Below are positions 1-7,809 of a stretch of DNA of 25,117 bases, one piece after another. Under the pieces are notes generated by a model, which was given only the letters and a program-made list of their open reading frames with translations, was not told the origin of the DNA and did not search any database. The stretch is from Halobacteriovoraceae bacterium (GTDB taxonomy: Bacteria > Bdellovibrionota > Bacteriovoracia > Bacteriovoracales > Bacteriovoracaceae): the NCBI GenBank assembly GCA_002718735.1, contig PBFR01000005.1, positions 12,113-37,229 on the forward strand, given 5' to 3'. A program made the position numbers and the translations under genes. Position 1 is the first letter of the stretch. Each line of letters begins with the position of its first letter.

Positions 1-1
1 G

Positions 2-76
2 AATCTTGCGAAAAAATCCTCTATTATTTTGCTAGATAAAGACGTACCGTCCGATCTAAAGGAGCTGCTGCTGTGA
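2..76 (+). CDS. C-terminal tail of an unidentified upstream gene (partial)
   Basis: An open frame enters from the left edge and ends at the TGA at 74-76, giving about 24 residues that end in KELLL. It contains no stop before that point, and its TGA overlaps the GTG start of the next gene in a GTGA arrangement. This is the usual sign of translational coupling, so the frame is probably the end of the preceding operon gene. Too little is visible to assign a family. It would be natural to look for an amino-acid ligase or an SbnB-like dehydrogenase here, but nothing in these residues shows either. Confidence 0.55.
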   Translation, partial: NLAKKSSIILLDKDVPSDLKELLL

Positions 77-1035
77 GAAATCTGGTTCAAAAAATTGACA
101 ATCTTCTCCCCCTTATAGGTCACACTCCTGTAATCGATTTGGCGCATTCTCGTATCAAGCTCCTCACCAAGCTTGAATTTCACAATCTCACGGGCAGCAT
201 TAAGGACCGTCCTGCCTTTTACGCGCTTCGTAGGGCGATTGAAAATGGTGAAGTTTCACGAGATACTGTGATTGTGGAGTCATCTTCTGGCAACTTCGCC
301 TCCTCTCTAGCTCAAATTTGCCATTACCTCGGCATCAAATTCATTCCAGTCGTGGATCCCAACATTTCGCGTTTAAATCTAAGCTTTCTCAAAAGCTTCT
401 GCGCGGAAGTTATTATGGTGAATGAGCGTGATACCTCAGGTGGATTTCTCTGCAACCGAATAAGGAGAGTGCGTCAAATTGTCGATAGTTCTCCCAATTG
501 TTATTGGATAAACCAGTATGAAAACCCCTGGTGCGCCGAAGCTCATTATGTAAATACCGCTTCGGAAATTTTAGATTGTGGATATGAACTTGATTACCTT
601 TTTATTGGTGTCAGCTCTGGTGGAACCTTAAATGGCATTTCGAGGGGAGTAAAAGAAAAAAGCCCGAAGACAAAGATTGTGGCGGTGGATATAGAAGGAT
701 CTATGATTTTTCAGTCCGTTCCAAAGCCGAGGTTTATTCCTGGCATGGGGTCGAGCATGCGGCCAAGACTTTTGGAAGGATGCAACATTGATGAAGTCGT
801 TCATATTTCAGAATCTGATGCCGTTAAAGGGTGCCGGACTCTACGAAATCAGCATGGAGTTTTAGCAGGCGGATCTTCGGGGGCGGTTTTTTCCGCCATT
901 GAATCGTACTTTCACAATTTTCACGAAGCGACCGGCGCTAATGTGATGTTTCTCTGCCCGGACAGAGGAACTGCTTACTTAGACACTGTTTATAATGACG
1001 AATGGGTTCTTTCAAAGGGGCTAACCCTGAAATGA
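73..1035 (+). CDS. SbnA-like PLP-dependent cysteine synthase-family enzyme
   Basis: Fold-type II PLP enzyme of 320 residues, the usual length for the cysteine synthase family. The PLP lysine is K44 in GSIKDRPA. The substrate loop reads ESSSGN (about residues 69-74), the phosphate-binding loop SSGGTLNG lies near 200, and AGGSSGA near 265. The ESSSGN form, rather than PTSGNTG of ordinary O-acetylserine sulfhydrylases, resembles SbnA, which makes N-(2-amino-2-carboxyethyl)-L-glutamate from phosphoserine and glutamate for 2,3-diaminopropionate. The start is GTG at 73 with AAGGAG at 59-64 upstream. It overlaps both neighbours by 4 bp. No SbnB partner is visible inside the window. A generic cysteine synthase is the alternative. 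Confidence 0.75.
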   Translation: MRNLVQKIDNLLPLIGHTPVIDLAHSRIKLLTKLEFHNLTGSIKDRPAFYALRRAIENGEVSRDTVIVESSSGNFASSLAQICHYLGIKFIPVVDPNISRLNLSFLKSFCAEVIMVNERDTSGGFLCNRIRRVRQIVDSSPNCYWINQYENPWCAEAHYVNTASEILDCGYELDYLFIGVSSGGTLNGISRGVKEKSPKTKIVAVDIEGSMIFQSVPKPRFIPGMGSSMRPRLLEGCNIDEVVHISESDAVKGCRTLRNQHGVLAGGSSGAVFSAIESYFHNFHEATGANVMFLCPDRGTAYLDTVYNDEWVLSKGLTLK

Positions 1036-1955
1036 TTCCAATCAGTATTTCCATAAGTTCCGCCCTTTTCTTCGCCATCATGAATATTCTGATCACTTAT
1101 AAGCTTGGATCAATTGATCCTTTAATTCTTTTATTCTTTCGAGGGGCGGTAGCTGTGGTATTTCTTGGTCCTTTCATTATGAAGGACGTTCATTTGCTGT
1201 TTACCCGGCCCGCAATACCTGTGCATTTGAGGTCCGTTTCAGGGGCTTTGGCCGTTCTTTGCACATTTTGGACGCTTCAGAATACAAGTTCTCTTCATGC
1301 TTCATTTTTGGCCAGTCTTGCTCCTCTGTTTCTCATGATTATGATCTTCATTTTCAACGGAAACACCCTTAATAAGATTCAGCTATGCGGCCTGCTTCTG
1401 GTCGTTTTCGGCACACTAGTGGTGGCAGGAAGTCCAAGCGCGGAATCTTCCAGTAAAGTTTGGATTTTGGGCACTTTAGGGGCTTTTTTGAGCGCTCTCG
1501 CCATGCTGTTCCTCAAGCAGGCGACCGCTCAATTTTCCCCACAATTGATCGTTTTCAATTTTAGCGTTCTTTTTCTGATTATAGGGCTTCCAGGAGTTAG
1601 TATGGCGTGGCCCGATGACACTTTACTTTTGTGGCTTGGGCTTATGGGGGGATGCTCTGTCTTAGGGCAGGTCTTCATGACGGTAAGCTATAAACAACTT
1701 GATCCTCAACTAGCAAATGCATTTGGAAGAACACTCCTGCTTTGGGTAGGAGGCGCGGAGCTTCTTCTGTTTGGTAGAATTCCTGGTATTACTGATTCGA
1801 TTGGATATCTTTTTGCGGTTGTGGGGTTGCTTCTGGTAACTCGCAGGGCCAACCCTAACAATCCTCTTCCGAAGATAGTTGATGACTCTGAAACTGGCAT
1901 CGTTTCTGGGGGAGCGGGAAAAGAAGATAATGAAGTTCGCCTTGGGGTTCAGTGA
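1032..1955 (+). CDS. EamA/DMT-family inner-membrane exporter
   Basis: About 307 residues with roughly ten hydrophobic helices in two halves, the layout of EamA (drug/metabolite transporter) proteins. The N-terminal half shows the family-style segment LILLFFRGAVAVVFLGPF, and an aromatic-rich TLQNTSSLHASFLASLAPLF region follows. I chose ATG 1032 instead of the in-frame ATG at 1002. It gives the ATGA overlap with the preceding stop, places AAAGGGG (1014-1020) at a sensible distance, and begins directly with a hydrophobic helix. Coupling to the SbnA-like enzyme suggests export of that enzyme's product or a derivative, which is inference. The hydrophilic tail of about 35 residues overlaps the end of the opposite-strand gene by 7 bp. 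Confidence 0.8.
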   Translation: MIPISISISSALFFAIMNILITYKLGSIDPLILLFFRGAVAVVFLGPFIMKDVHLLFTRPAIPVHLRSVSGALAVLCTFWTLQNTSSLHASFLASLAPLFLMIMIFIFNGNTLNKIQLCGLLLVVFGTLVVAGSPSAESSSKVWILGTLGAFLSALAMLFLKQATAQFSPQLIVFNFSVLFLIIGLPGVSMAWPDDTLLLWLGLMGGCSVLGQVFMTVSYKQLDPQLANAFGRTLLLWVGGAELLLFGRIPGITDSIGYLFAVVGLLLVTRRANPNNPLPKIVDDSETGIVSGGAGKEDNEVRLGVQ

Positions 1956-2299
1956 ACCCACTTCTGCGCCTCTTTATAATCGGACTTTTCGAAAAACTTA
2001 GCCTCATCAGTAACAAAGGGTTTGGAAATCGGATCTAAAATCTTTATTGTATTCCTATCTCCAATTATTGCAAGGCGGCGAATAACTTTAAAATTTTTTA
2101 CATCAAACTTTATATCTTCCCATAACGCTCCCATTGTAAACCTTTCCAACTCCGTAAGGTCGACTAACAGGTCCACTTGATTGCCAGTCTCGGTTTTAGA
2201 CGTTAGATTTGCAAGAATCTCTTGATACTCTTCTTTATCGACTTTGCCGGTAAACTTCACCGCCAAATAATCATGTTGGTCTGAAATTACTTGATACAT
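1949..2299 (-). CDS. SpoIIAA/STAS-like domain protein
   Basis: A 116-residue soluble protein with the pattern of the SpoIIAA-like (STAS-fold) family. It has an N-terminal beta strand (MYQVISDQHDYLAVKFTGKV), a central VDLLVDLTEL strand, a RRLAIIGDR strand and a terminal helix. Proteins of this family are single-domain and of this length. Their role is poorly defined and may be ligand or lipid binding. The gene starts at ATG 2299 with GAGGAG upstream, 13 bp after the GH15 stop codon, so the two form a likely operon on the minus strand. Its last codons overlap the EamA gene tail-to-tail. Confidence 0.75.
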   Translation of the reverse strand: MYQVISDQHDYLAVKFTGKVDKEEYQEILANLTSKTETGNQVDLLVDLTELERFTMGALWEDIKFDVKNFKVIRRLAIIGDRNTIKILDPISKPFVTDEAKFFEKSDYKEAQKWVH

Positions 2300-2312
2300 T
2301 TTTTTCTCCTCT

Positions 2313-4178
2313 TCAAGTTATAAAATCGCTGTTGTTAAAAGGATTTCTTGAACCTTTCATAGAAGCGTTTACCAAAGCAATGGCGGCCCTAATGACTCCT
2401 ATATGGCTGAAGGCCTGGGGAAAGTTGCCAAGCATTTTCCCCGTGCCCACTTCAATTTCTTCAGATAGAAGTCCCACATCGTTTAAAAAATTTAAATTTT
2501 TATCCATTAGTTGTTGAGCCTCTTCCTGGCGTCCTTGGAGCGCCAAGTTTTCGATTAGCCAGAAGGAGCAAATCGCGAAAGCCGCTTCTGGTTCCTTAAA
2601 TCCATCATCAGTTTCTTCCGGCTTATAACGATAAACTAAACCGTCTTGACAGAGCTCTTCCGTTATTCTTTCCACTGTGGAAACTATCCGTGGATGGGTG
2701 GGGGGCATAAACCTCACAAGCGCCATCCTTAAAGCGGCGGCGTCAAGGTTGGAGGAGCCATAGGATTGAGTAAAAGCGCCGACTTCTTCGTTCCAGCCTT
2801 TTTCATTCACTTCTTGGTAAATCTTATCACGCTCTTCTTTCCATTTTTCGAGATTCGCCGCCGGCAAATCAAGCTCTTCGACGGCGCAGATTCCGCGGTC
2901 CAAGGCGACCCACGCCATGACCTTTGAGTGAACAAATTGTCTTGGTTCGCCCCTTACTTCCCATATCCCCTTATCAGGCAAGGTCCAGTTATCACATACC
3001 CAGTCAACAAGAGCGTGAAAGTCTCGCCATAAATGACTTTCTTTGTCTATTCCCATCTTCCGAGCGATGTCCACAGAGTCCAAAATCTCCCCATAAGTGT
3101 CCAATTGTTTTTGAAGGTAGGCCCCGTTGCCAATTCTCACTGGAGCGCTTTTTTCATAGCCTTCCAAATGTGTTAAAGTTTTTTCCTTCAAATCCCTTTC
3201 TCCGTTAAGACCGTAAACTATTCTCAAATCTTGGTGACCGACTTTGGCCTTTTCGCATACCCATTCCAAAAATTCTTTCGCCTCCTTATCATGGCCGCTT
3301 CGAAAAAGAGCTTCCATCGTCAATGAAGCGTCTCGCAGCCAAGTGTAACGATAGTCCCAGTTGCGGGAACCTCCAATTTTTTCGGGCAAGGAAGTTGTTG
3401 GAGCGGCTACAAAGGCTCCGCTTGGACGGTAAGTCAAAAGTTTCAACGCTAATGAGCTTCTTATGATATGAGGCCTGTACTTTCCTTGTTGGGGACACTT
3501 CTTTGACCATTGTTCAAAATAGGTCTGTGTTTTTTCCAACATGTGGTCGCAGTCTGTCGTTTCTAAATTGTCAATGCTAGATTTCTCCTGAAAGTATTCC
3601 AATAAGAAGGTCTGTTTTTCATTTTTTTTAATTGTAAAAAAACATTCCGCTTCTATTCCTTTCGTTTTTATGGCCGCATCTGAAAGTAAACGAAGCCCTT
3701 GCTTTTCATGTTGAAACAAAACCTGATAACCCCCTGACAATAATTGAGGGGAGACTCCTTGCTTTCCATAAAGAAATTTGGGCGCCAAGGTTAGTTTAAA
3801 ATCCACTTCACCTGAAACGCCCTCGACTACTCGAACGATGCGGGAAAAACCGCCTTTTCCTTCTTCTTCTTCTTCTTCTTCCTCTTCAAAAAGAGGCATG
3901 AAATCGGTCAATAAAGCTTCTCCTTGAGAGGTTTTAAACCGCGTTAGCAAAATATTCGTCTTAGGTAAATAGCTACGAGACACGTTGGTTGAGTAGGCCG
4001 GGCCCACTTGAAAGAACCCTCCGTTTTTGAAATCTAAAATGCGGGCAAAAACAGAGTGAGAATCGAATCTTGGAAAGCAGGTCCAATCAATAGAGCCATT
4101 GGTTCCAATGAGAGCGGCGCTGTGGCAATCTCCTATGATGGCATAGTCTTCAATGGGTCTATATGATCCCCCTGACAT
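2313..4178 (-). CDS. Glycoside hydrolase family 15 protein (glucoamylase/trehalase-like)
   Basis: About 621 residues, normal for bacterial GH15 enzymes that hydrolyse alpha-glucosidic bonds in maltodextrins or trehalose. The N-terminus RPIEDYAIIGDCHSAALIG followed by GSIDWTCFPRFDS is typical of the family's beta-sandwich domain. The (alpha/alpha)6 catalytic barrel carries NWDYRYTWLRDASL near residue 270 and FVHSKVMAWVALDRG near 425. The end LGNFPQAFSHIG is also characteristic. No signal peptide is present, so it is cytoplasmic. ATG 4178 is preferred over the upstream GTG at 4208 because AAGGAG lies 7 bases before it. A (GAA/GAG)n run encodes nine consecutive glutamates (about residues 104-112), an odd insertion. 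Exact substrate is not determinable from sequence. Confidence 0.9.
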   Translation of the reverse strand: MSGGSYRPIEDYAIIGDCHSAALIGTNGSIDWTCFPRFDSHSVFARILDFKNGGFFQVGPAYSTNVSRSYLPKTNILLTRFKTSQGEALLTDFMPLFEEEEEEEEEGKGGFSRIVRVVEGVSGEVDFKLTLAPKFLYGKQGVSPQLLSGGYQVLFQHEKQGLRLLSDAAIKTKGIEAECFFTIKKNEKQTFLLEYFQEKSSIDNLETTDCDHMLEKTQTYFEQWSKKCPQQGKYRPHIIRSSLALKLLTYRPSGAFVAAPTTSLPEKIGGSRNWDYRYTWLRDASLTMEALFRSGHDKEAKEFLEWVCEKAKVGHQDLRIVYGLNGERDLKEKTLTHLEGYEKSAPVRIGNGAYLQKQLDTYGEILDSVDIARKMGIDKESHLWRDFHALVDWVCDNWTLPDKGIWEVRGEPRQFVHSKVMAWVALDRGICAVEELDLPAANLEKWKEERDKIYQEVNEKGWNEEVGAFTQSYGSSNLDAAALRMALVRFMPPTHPRIVSTVERITEELCQDGLVYRYKPEETDDGFKEPEAAFAICSFWLIENLALQGRQEEAQQLMDKNLNFLNDVGLLSEEIEVGTGKMLGNFPQAFSHIGVIRAAIALVNASMKGSRNPFNNSDFIT

Positions 4179-4208
4179 GCCAACTCCTTTTTCCTTTTGG
4201 GCTTTCAC

Positions 4209-4565
4209 CTATGCCTCAAATAATACTGATACGGTTGTAAACAAAGCGAATCCCGCGGTAAATGAAAAAGCGGCAATTGAATCGTCTCCAACCTCTTCAT
4301 GAGCTTCTCCTACCATCAGGCCAGCGCTAAACAAGTCGATCCACCCGGCAATGTATATAGGCCATGGACCTCTCCTCATCCGCATTGGACTTTTCTCCAA
4401 TCATTGAAATACCTCTTCCTACCAAAATATTAAAAAAGCCGCCAAGTGAAGGGAGTAACTTAAAAGCCTTTTCGTAACTTTCAAAACTACAGCGAGCATC
4501 GCTCCGATAAAGTTTCCTATGAAAGGAATGGAAGCGTAAAAAATAACGTTTAAAAACTCACTCAT
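4209..4565 (-). pseudogene. Broken ZIP-family metal transporter
   Basis: Reading leftward from ATG 4565, a frame gives FYASIPFIGNFIGAMLAVV and KRLLSYSLHLAA, which resembles the first helix and start of the second in ZIP transporters, then stops at 4419-4421. A second frame continues as GGFFNILVGRGISMIG. A third gives WPIYIAGWIDLFSAGLMVG, close to the ZIP motif VDLFSDGLMIG, and ends at 4209-4211. At least two frame changes and a large internal deletion separate these pieces. The expected later ZIP helices with the metal-binding HxxxE/PEG motifs are missing. The right-hand piece alone could be called a 63-residue protein with a TTG start, but the shared ZIP-like character makes a pseudogene more likely. 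Confidence 0.65.
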
Positions 4566-4803
4566 TGAACTCTCTCACTCTTAAATAGAAAAAGACGTGT
4601 TTCCTCGCTTGTCTATTTTAATTCAAAAGCGCATGGGGAGGTAGCGGGCCAGGTAGATTTCCTTTTGAGGATATTCCAGATGTCGAGATGAAGTCTAATC
4701 TAATAGGTATTGATTTTTCTTTAGTTGGGTTAGGGGAGAGTTTTCGTTAGGGCTAGACTTGGTCATTTAGCCATGCTCCTCATAGAATCAAAGGGAAATT
4801 GGC

Positions 4804-5007
4804 ATGATGGAGGCTGAGGCAGGGTCGTGGCATTTTTCGTTGGCCGCGGCTCTTGGATTATCTCTTGTTCTCATATTTTCGAACTATCTGAGGTTCTTGG
4901 ACGGAATACCGAGAAAGCTCTTGCTGTCTATTGGGGGAGGAGTCTCTGTCACTTTTATGATACTGCGATTGTTGCCGGGAGTGAGCAGGGGGGCAGGATG
5001 TGGTTGA
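4804..5007 (+). pseudogene. Truncated ZIP-like membrane protein fragment
   Basis: A 67-residue frame from ATG 4804 contains a hydrophobic helix and then LRFLDGIPRKLLLSIGGGVSV followed by RLLPG. This resembles an uncharacterised ZIP-like permease family in which an arginine-proline loop precedes a glycine-rich helix ending in HLLPEL. The frame ends abruptly after that helix at 5005-5007, and no continuation is recognisable in the other frames. It is therefore a 5' remnant of a longer gene. The family comparison is from memory and is moderate at best. It lies next to, but opposite in strand to, the other ZIP relic. Confidence 0.45.
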
Positions 5008-5051
5008 AAGAAGCGCTGGGGAGGCAAGCCGTTGGTCCAGCCTTGAAAACC

Positions 5052-5374
5052 ATGTTTATTATGTTCATATCGTCGCTCTGCTTAGCACTTTTGACTTTGC
5101 CTTGGTTTGCTGCTGCCGCGGCGAAGGAAGCAAAAGTTGTAAACCAAAGCCCAGGACTCACAGGAATGATTGGAGTTGCATTTTGGGAGAATTCGACAGC
5201 TGTTACTGTAGGTGGCCTCATATCCGGTATAGGACAACCAATTGGTCTGTTGGTGTTGGTCTTTTTCCTAGTTTTATATTAAGCGAAAAATTTGACTACG
5301 AAGTAAGGCCCTCTTTGGGTGTGGGAACTGAAGTTGCTTATAAAGGCTGGGCTTTTTTTACAAATGAATGCTAA
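5052..5374 (+). pseudogene. Frameshifted exported (possibly beta-barrel) protein remnant
   Basis: From ATG 5052 the frame begins with a good signal peptide (MFIMFISSLCLALLTLPW, then AAAAA) and continues through FWENSTAVTVGGLISGIGQ to a stop at 5280-5282. Near 5230-5245 coding character shifts to another frame, which reads NWSVGVGLFPSFIL, then FDYEVRPSLGVGTEVAYKGW, and ends at 5372-5374. The alternating polar/hydrophobic pattern suggests outer-membrane beta strands. A single indel would join the two parts into about 107 residues. I do not recognise the family. Alternatively the first frame alone is a short functional protein. Confidence 0.4.
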
Positions 5375-5561
5375 GGCAGCCTCTGATATTACAGGATGTT
5401 CTTCATAATTCCTTATTATTCAAGCCAGTAACTTAACCCAATAGCTGATTAAATCTATTGACTTCTTCGAATCATTACCGTAAGAAAAGATGGTAAAAAG
5501 GGGTTGTTGAAAACTTTTCAATCATCTTGTTTTTAATAAGTAATTAATATAAGATTGGTTT
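5375..5561. promoter_or_regulatory. Probable promoter region of the metal-efflux operon with a small palindrome
   Basis: This 187-bp stretch lies between the degraded region and the first gene of the efflux operon. It carries a perfect inverted repeat TTGAAAA-C-TTTTCAA at 5507-5521 and AT-rich sequence with -10-like hexamers (TAATAT 5545-5550, TATAAG 5548-5553). No convincing -35 sits at the right distance from either. A palindrome about 40 bp ahead of the start codon is a reasonable operator position, but no regulator for it is encoded nearby except the MerR protein, whose operator looks different. Confidence 0.3.
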
Positions 5562-5888
5562 ATGCGTTTTATCTGTTTGTTTTTACTTATGTTTATAGTG
5601 AACGATTTCACTCACACAGATGAGACCAGCTTTGATGTTTCGTTGGAGGAGTGCCAGTCAATAGAAGTCAATTCTTCTCAGGAACAATCAGATAGCCATG
5701 GGGAAGGACAAAAACAAAACCATGGAGACGGCCACTGCCACCATGGTCACACACATCTGGTCACTTTAGAGGAAGTTAGAAGCTCTTTAGAAGTTAAGCT
5801 TCTCACCTTTAATTATTCCTTTCTTTGGTTTGAATCAAAATCTCCCAAAAATATTCTCGTAGAAGTCAACCGACCTCCCATTTCTTAA
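5562..5888 (+). CDS. Small histidine-rich exported protein (CzcI-like position)
   Basis: A 108-residue protein with a hydrophobic N-terminus (MRFICLFLLMFIVND) consistent with export. A His-rich stretch at about residues 45-66 contains HCHHGHTH. The C-terminus ends in NRPPIS. A short His-rich exported protein at the head of a czc operon matches the position of CzcI-type proteins, which are thought to bind metal in the periplasm and modulate induction. Sequence identity to that family is not established here. The RPPI ending recurs in the exported protein at 14420-14764. The ATG start is preceded by an AT-rich region with only a weak ribosome site. It is separated from the following TolC gene by 57 bp and is probably the first gene of the operon. 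Confidence 0.65.
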   Translation: MRFICLFLLMFIVNDFTHTDETSFDVSLEECQSIEVNSSQEQSDSHGEGQKQNHGDGHCHHGHTHLVTLEEVRSSLEVKLLTFNYSFLWFESKSPKNILVEVNRPPIS

Positions 5889-5945
5889 GTTCTCGTCGCT
5901 CTATTGATTTTTAATTTAAAACAACTTTTTACTTAAAGGTAAAAG

Positions 5946-7160
5946 ATGAAATTGGTCCTTTTAATTCTGGCAGCGGCTTTTGTCAGCCAGGCACAAGACT
6001 CGTGCAATTATAAAAATATTCGCGAGTATAAAAAGAAACTATTATCCTCTAATCCGGTTTTAGAACAGGTTAAGCTTCAAAAGGAGCTGACAAACTCCTT
6101 TATTGAGAGGGCCAAGCAAAGGCCTAACCCCGCTGTGGAGTTTGAGTATACAAAAGGCGATGATTTTGGATTGGATGTTCAAAATTACGACCTAAAACTT
6201 CTCCACGTTATTGAGCTTGGAGATAAAAGGGAAGCCAGAATTGAAAGTTCTCTGGCAAGGGCGGATTTGGAAAGCAAACAATATGGATTGTTCGGCGCCC
6301 GAAAAGCATTAGAAAACCTTGTGAATTATCAGAGAGTGGCCCAGCTTAAAGTATTGATCGAGGCGATGGAAGAAGCTGTTGACGCCTTTAGATCCATTGT
6401 TAAAAAGCTTGCTTCCAGAAAAAGATTGAATCCTGAAGAAAAAGTCTCCTTGAGCACTTTGAAGCTGGCTTTAAATGATTATAAGGCCAGACTGAATGAC
6501 TTAAAAAATGAGAAAGATCTCTTAGCTGGGGAAGTCGCCTTCATGAGTGAGTGCGAAAAACCAAACTTTCGCTATATTTCAACGAATTATCCAAAGATAG
6601 GCGCCTTTGAGCTTAGTGAAGCTCAAGGCATGGCGGCCATAGAAAAGGAAAAAGTGGAAGTCGCTAAAAAAGAGCTGAATCGCGAAAAGTCGTTGGCATA
6701 CTCAGACCTATTGGTTGGACCCATCGTCGGATATGAATCGAGGGGAGCGGATCAATTTGTCAGCGCCGGAATTGGCGTCACATTTAACGCTCCTTTTCTA
6801 AACACAAACGAAGGCGGAAAACTTGAGGCTTCGAGAAATCTCATGGCGCAACGAAAAGTTGCGAGAAACAACATATCTCTTTTAAAAATCAAATTGCGCA
6901 AGCTGTTAAAGATTTATCATCAATCGCTAAAAACATATCAGGAAATGCCTTCGCTTTCCCAAATTACAACGTTTCATACAGAAGCGGAAAGCCTTTTTAG
7001 ACGAGGGGTTGTAAGCATTCCTATGACAATTGAATCCCATCGGCAATATGTTGATTACATGGATTCCCGATTTGAAACTGAAAACGATATTTTAAAAGCT
7101 ATAAAGGAAATATACCTTATTACCGGCAAGGAAAGCCTAATAGACGAATTATTTAACTAG
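5946..7160 (+). CDS. czcC: CzcC-like TolC-family outer-membrane efflux channel
   Basis: A 404-residue outer-membrane efflux protein (usual family length 400-480) that forms the exit duct of a tripartite RND pump. The signal peptide MKLVLLILAAAFVSQAQ is cleaved after about residue 17. Long coiled-coil helices follow, with QRPNPAVEFEY and ELGDKREARI near residues 58-100, which is the CzcC-style signature. The second half repeats the pattern (GAGIGVTFNAPFLN-like segment, RGVVSIPM). AAAGGT precedes the ATG. It sits 8 bp ahead of the next lipoprotein gene in a tight operon with CzcA. The symbol reflects family resemblance and not proven substrate. Confidence 0.8.
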   Translation: MKLVLLILAAAFVSQAQDSCNYKNIREYKKKLLSSNPVLEQVKLQKELTNSFIERAKQRPNPAVEFEYTKGDDFGLDVQNYDLKLLHVIELGDKREARIESSLARADLESKQYGLFGARKALENLVNYQRVAQLKVLIEAMEEAVDAFRSIVKKLASRKRLNPEEKVSLSTLKLALNDYKARLNDLKNEKDLLAGEVAFMSECEKPNFRYISTNYPKIGAFELSEAQGMAAIEKEKVEVAKKELNREKSLAYSDLLVGPIVGYESRGADQFVSAGIGVTFNAPFLNTNEGGKLEASRNLMAQRKVARNNISLLKIKLRKLLKIYHQSLKTYQEMPSLSQITTFHTEAESLFRRGVVSIPMTIESHRQYVDYMDSRFETENDILKAIKEIYLITGKESLIDELFN

Positions 7161-7168
7161 GAGTTTTT

Positions 7169-7807
7169 ATGAAAAAGTTATTTTTTATTCTACCGTGTCT
7201 TTTCTTGTTCGGTTGTAGCAAAGGCGGCGACGATAGGCTTGCCGAGCAGGCCGACATCCAAGCCCGCGAACAGTATCAGGCCCAAAACGAGAATCAGAAG
7301 ATGTGGGCGGAAAAGATGGAAGATGATCTTAATAAAAGAAAAAGATTCATCCAGGCGATCGAAGGCGAGTACCTCGGACAGGTGGATGTTCAAGACATCT
7401 CTTTTGACATAAGCGCCAGATTCGTAAGCAGCATTCCTATTGAATTTCCATCAAGAGTAAGAACCTTGGACGAAATCAATTTTGAGCTGCAAAATTTAAA
7501 CCTTAACCTTTTCGTCAAACTGGAAAATCCCCGAGTTTCTAATAGTGCCGTGACCTGCGTCGTCGAAGGCTATAGACCGGACGTGAGTAAAGGAGTAGTA
7601 AACTTAATTACCGAATCGTGTAAAAACTCTTTTCACCTCTCAATCTCTGATTCTTTAAAGAACGTATCTGATGGGCAACGATTGGCGGATTCAAGATCCT
7701 TGGCCGCTCAAGTTACCTCTGGCTCTATTAGTCGCGTAGACAATATTCAGGGCGTCTTTGAATCCAGCACGAGCAGTCAGAAATACAAATTCCAGTTAAG
7801 GAGATAA
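7169..7807 (+). CDS. Lipoprotein of the metal-efflux operon, unknown family
   Basis: A 212-residue lipoprotein. The signal peptide MKKLFFILPCLFLFGC has a lipobox LFGC with the acylated cysteine at residue 16. A charged, glutamine-rich helical segment (about residues 20-60, including QIDIQAREQYQAQN-like sequence) is followed by a domain of predicted beta strands containing two cysteines (about 131 and 151). I do not recognise it. Its place between two TolC-like channels suggests that it accompanies them in the periplasm or outer membrane. It is not a conventional adaptor: no lipoyl-like motif or hairpin pair of helices is visible. GGAG sits just before the ATG, and only 2 bp separate its stop from the next gene. 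Confidence 0.7.
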   Translation: MKKLFFILPCLFLFGCSKGGDDRLAEQADIQAREQYQAQNENQKMWAEKMEDDLNKRKRFIQAIEGEYLGQVDVQDISFDISARFVSSIPIEFPSRVRTLDEINFELQNLNLNLFVKLENPRVSNSAVTCVVEGYRPDVSKGVVNLITESCKNSFHLSISDSLKNVSDGQRLADSRSLAAQVTSGSISRVDNIQGVFESSTSSQKYKFQLRR

Positions 7808-7809
7808 GC

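Noticed and set aside
1002..1031. Earlier in-frame ATG for the EamA exporter
   Set aside because: It lies deep in the preceding gene, adds hydrophilic residues before the first helix, and ATG 1032 gives the overlap and ribosome-site spacing expected of coupled genes.
1945..1959. GGGTTCA-G-TGAACCC palindrome across the stop codons of two convergent genes
   Set aside because: The arms are only 7 bp with a one-base centre and there is no T-tract, so a terminator is not supported.
5000..5374. Complete 124-codon gene in the third frame of the degraded region
   Set aside because: Its first two thirds look non-coding. Only the last part has strand-like composition and it continues the frame of the neighbouring signal-peptide sequence after an indel.
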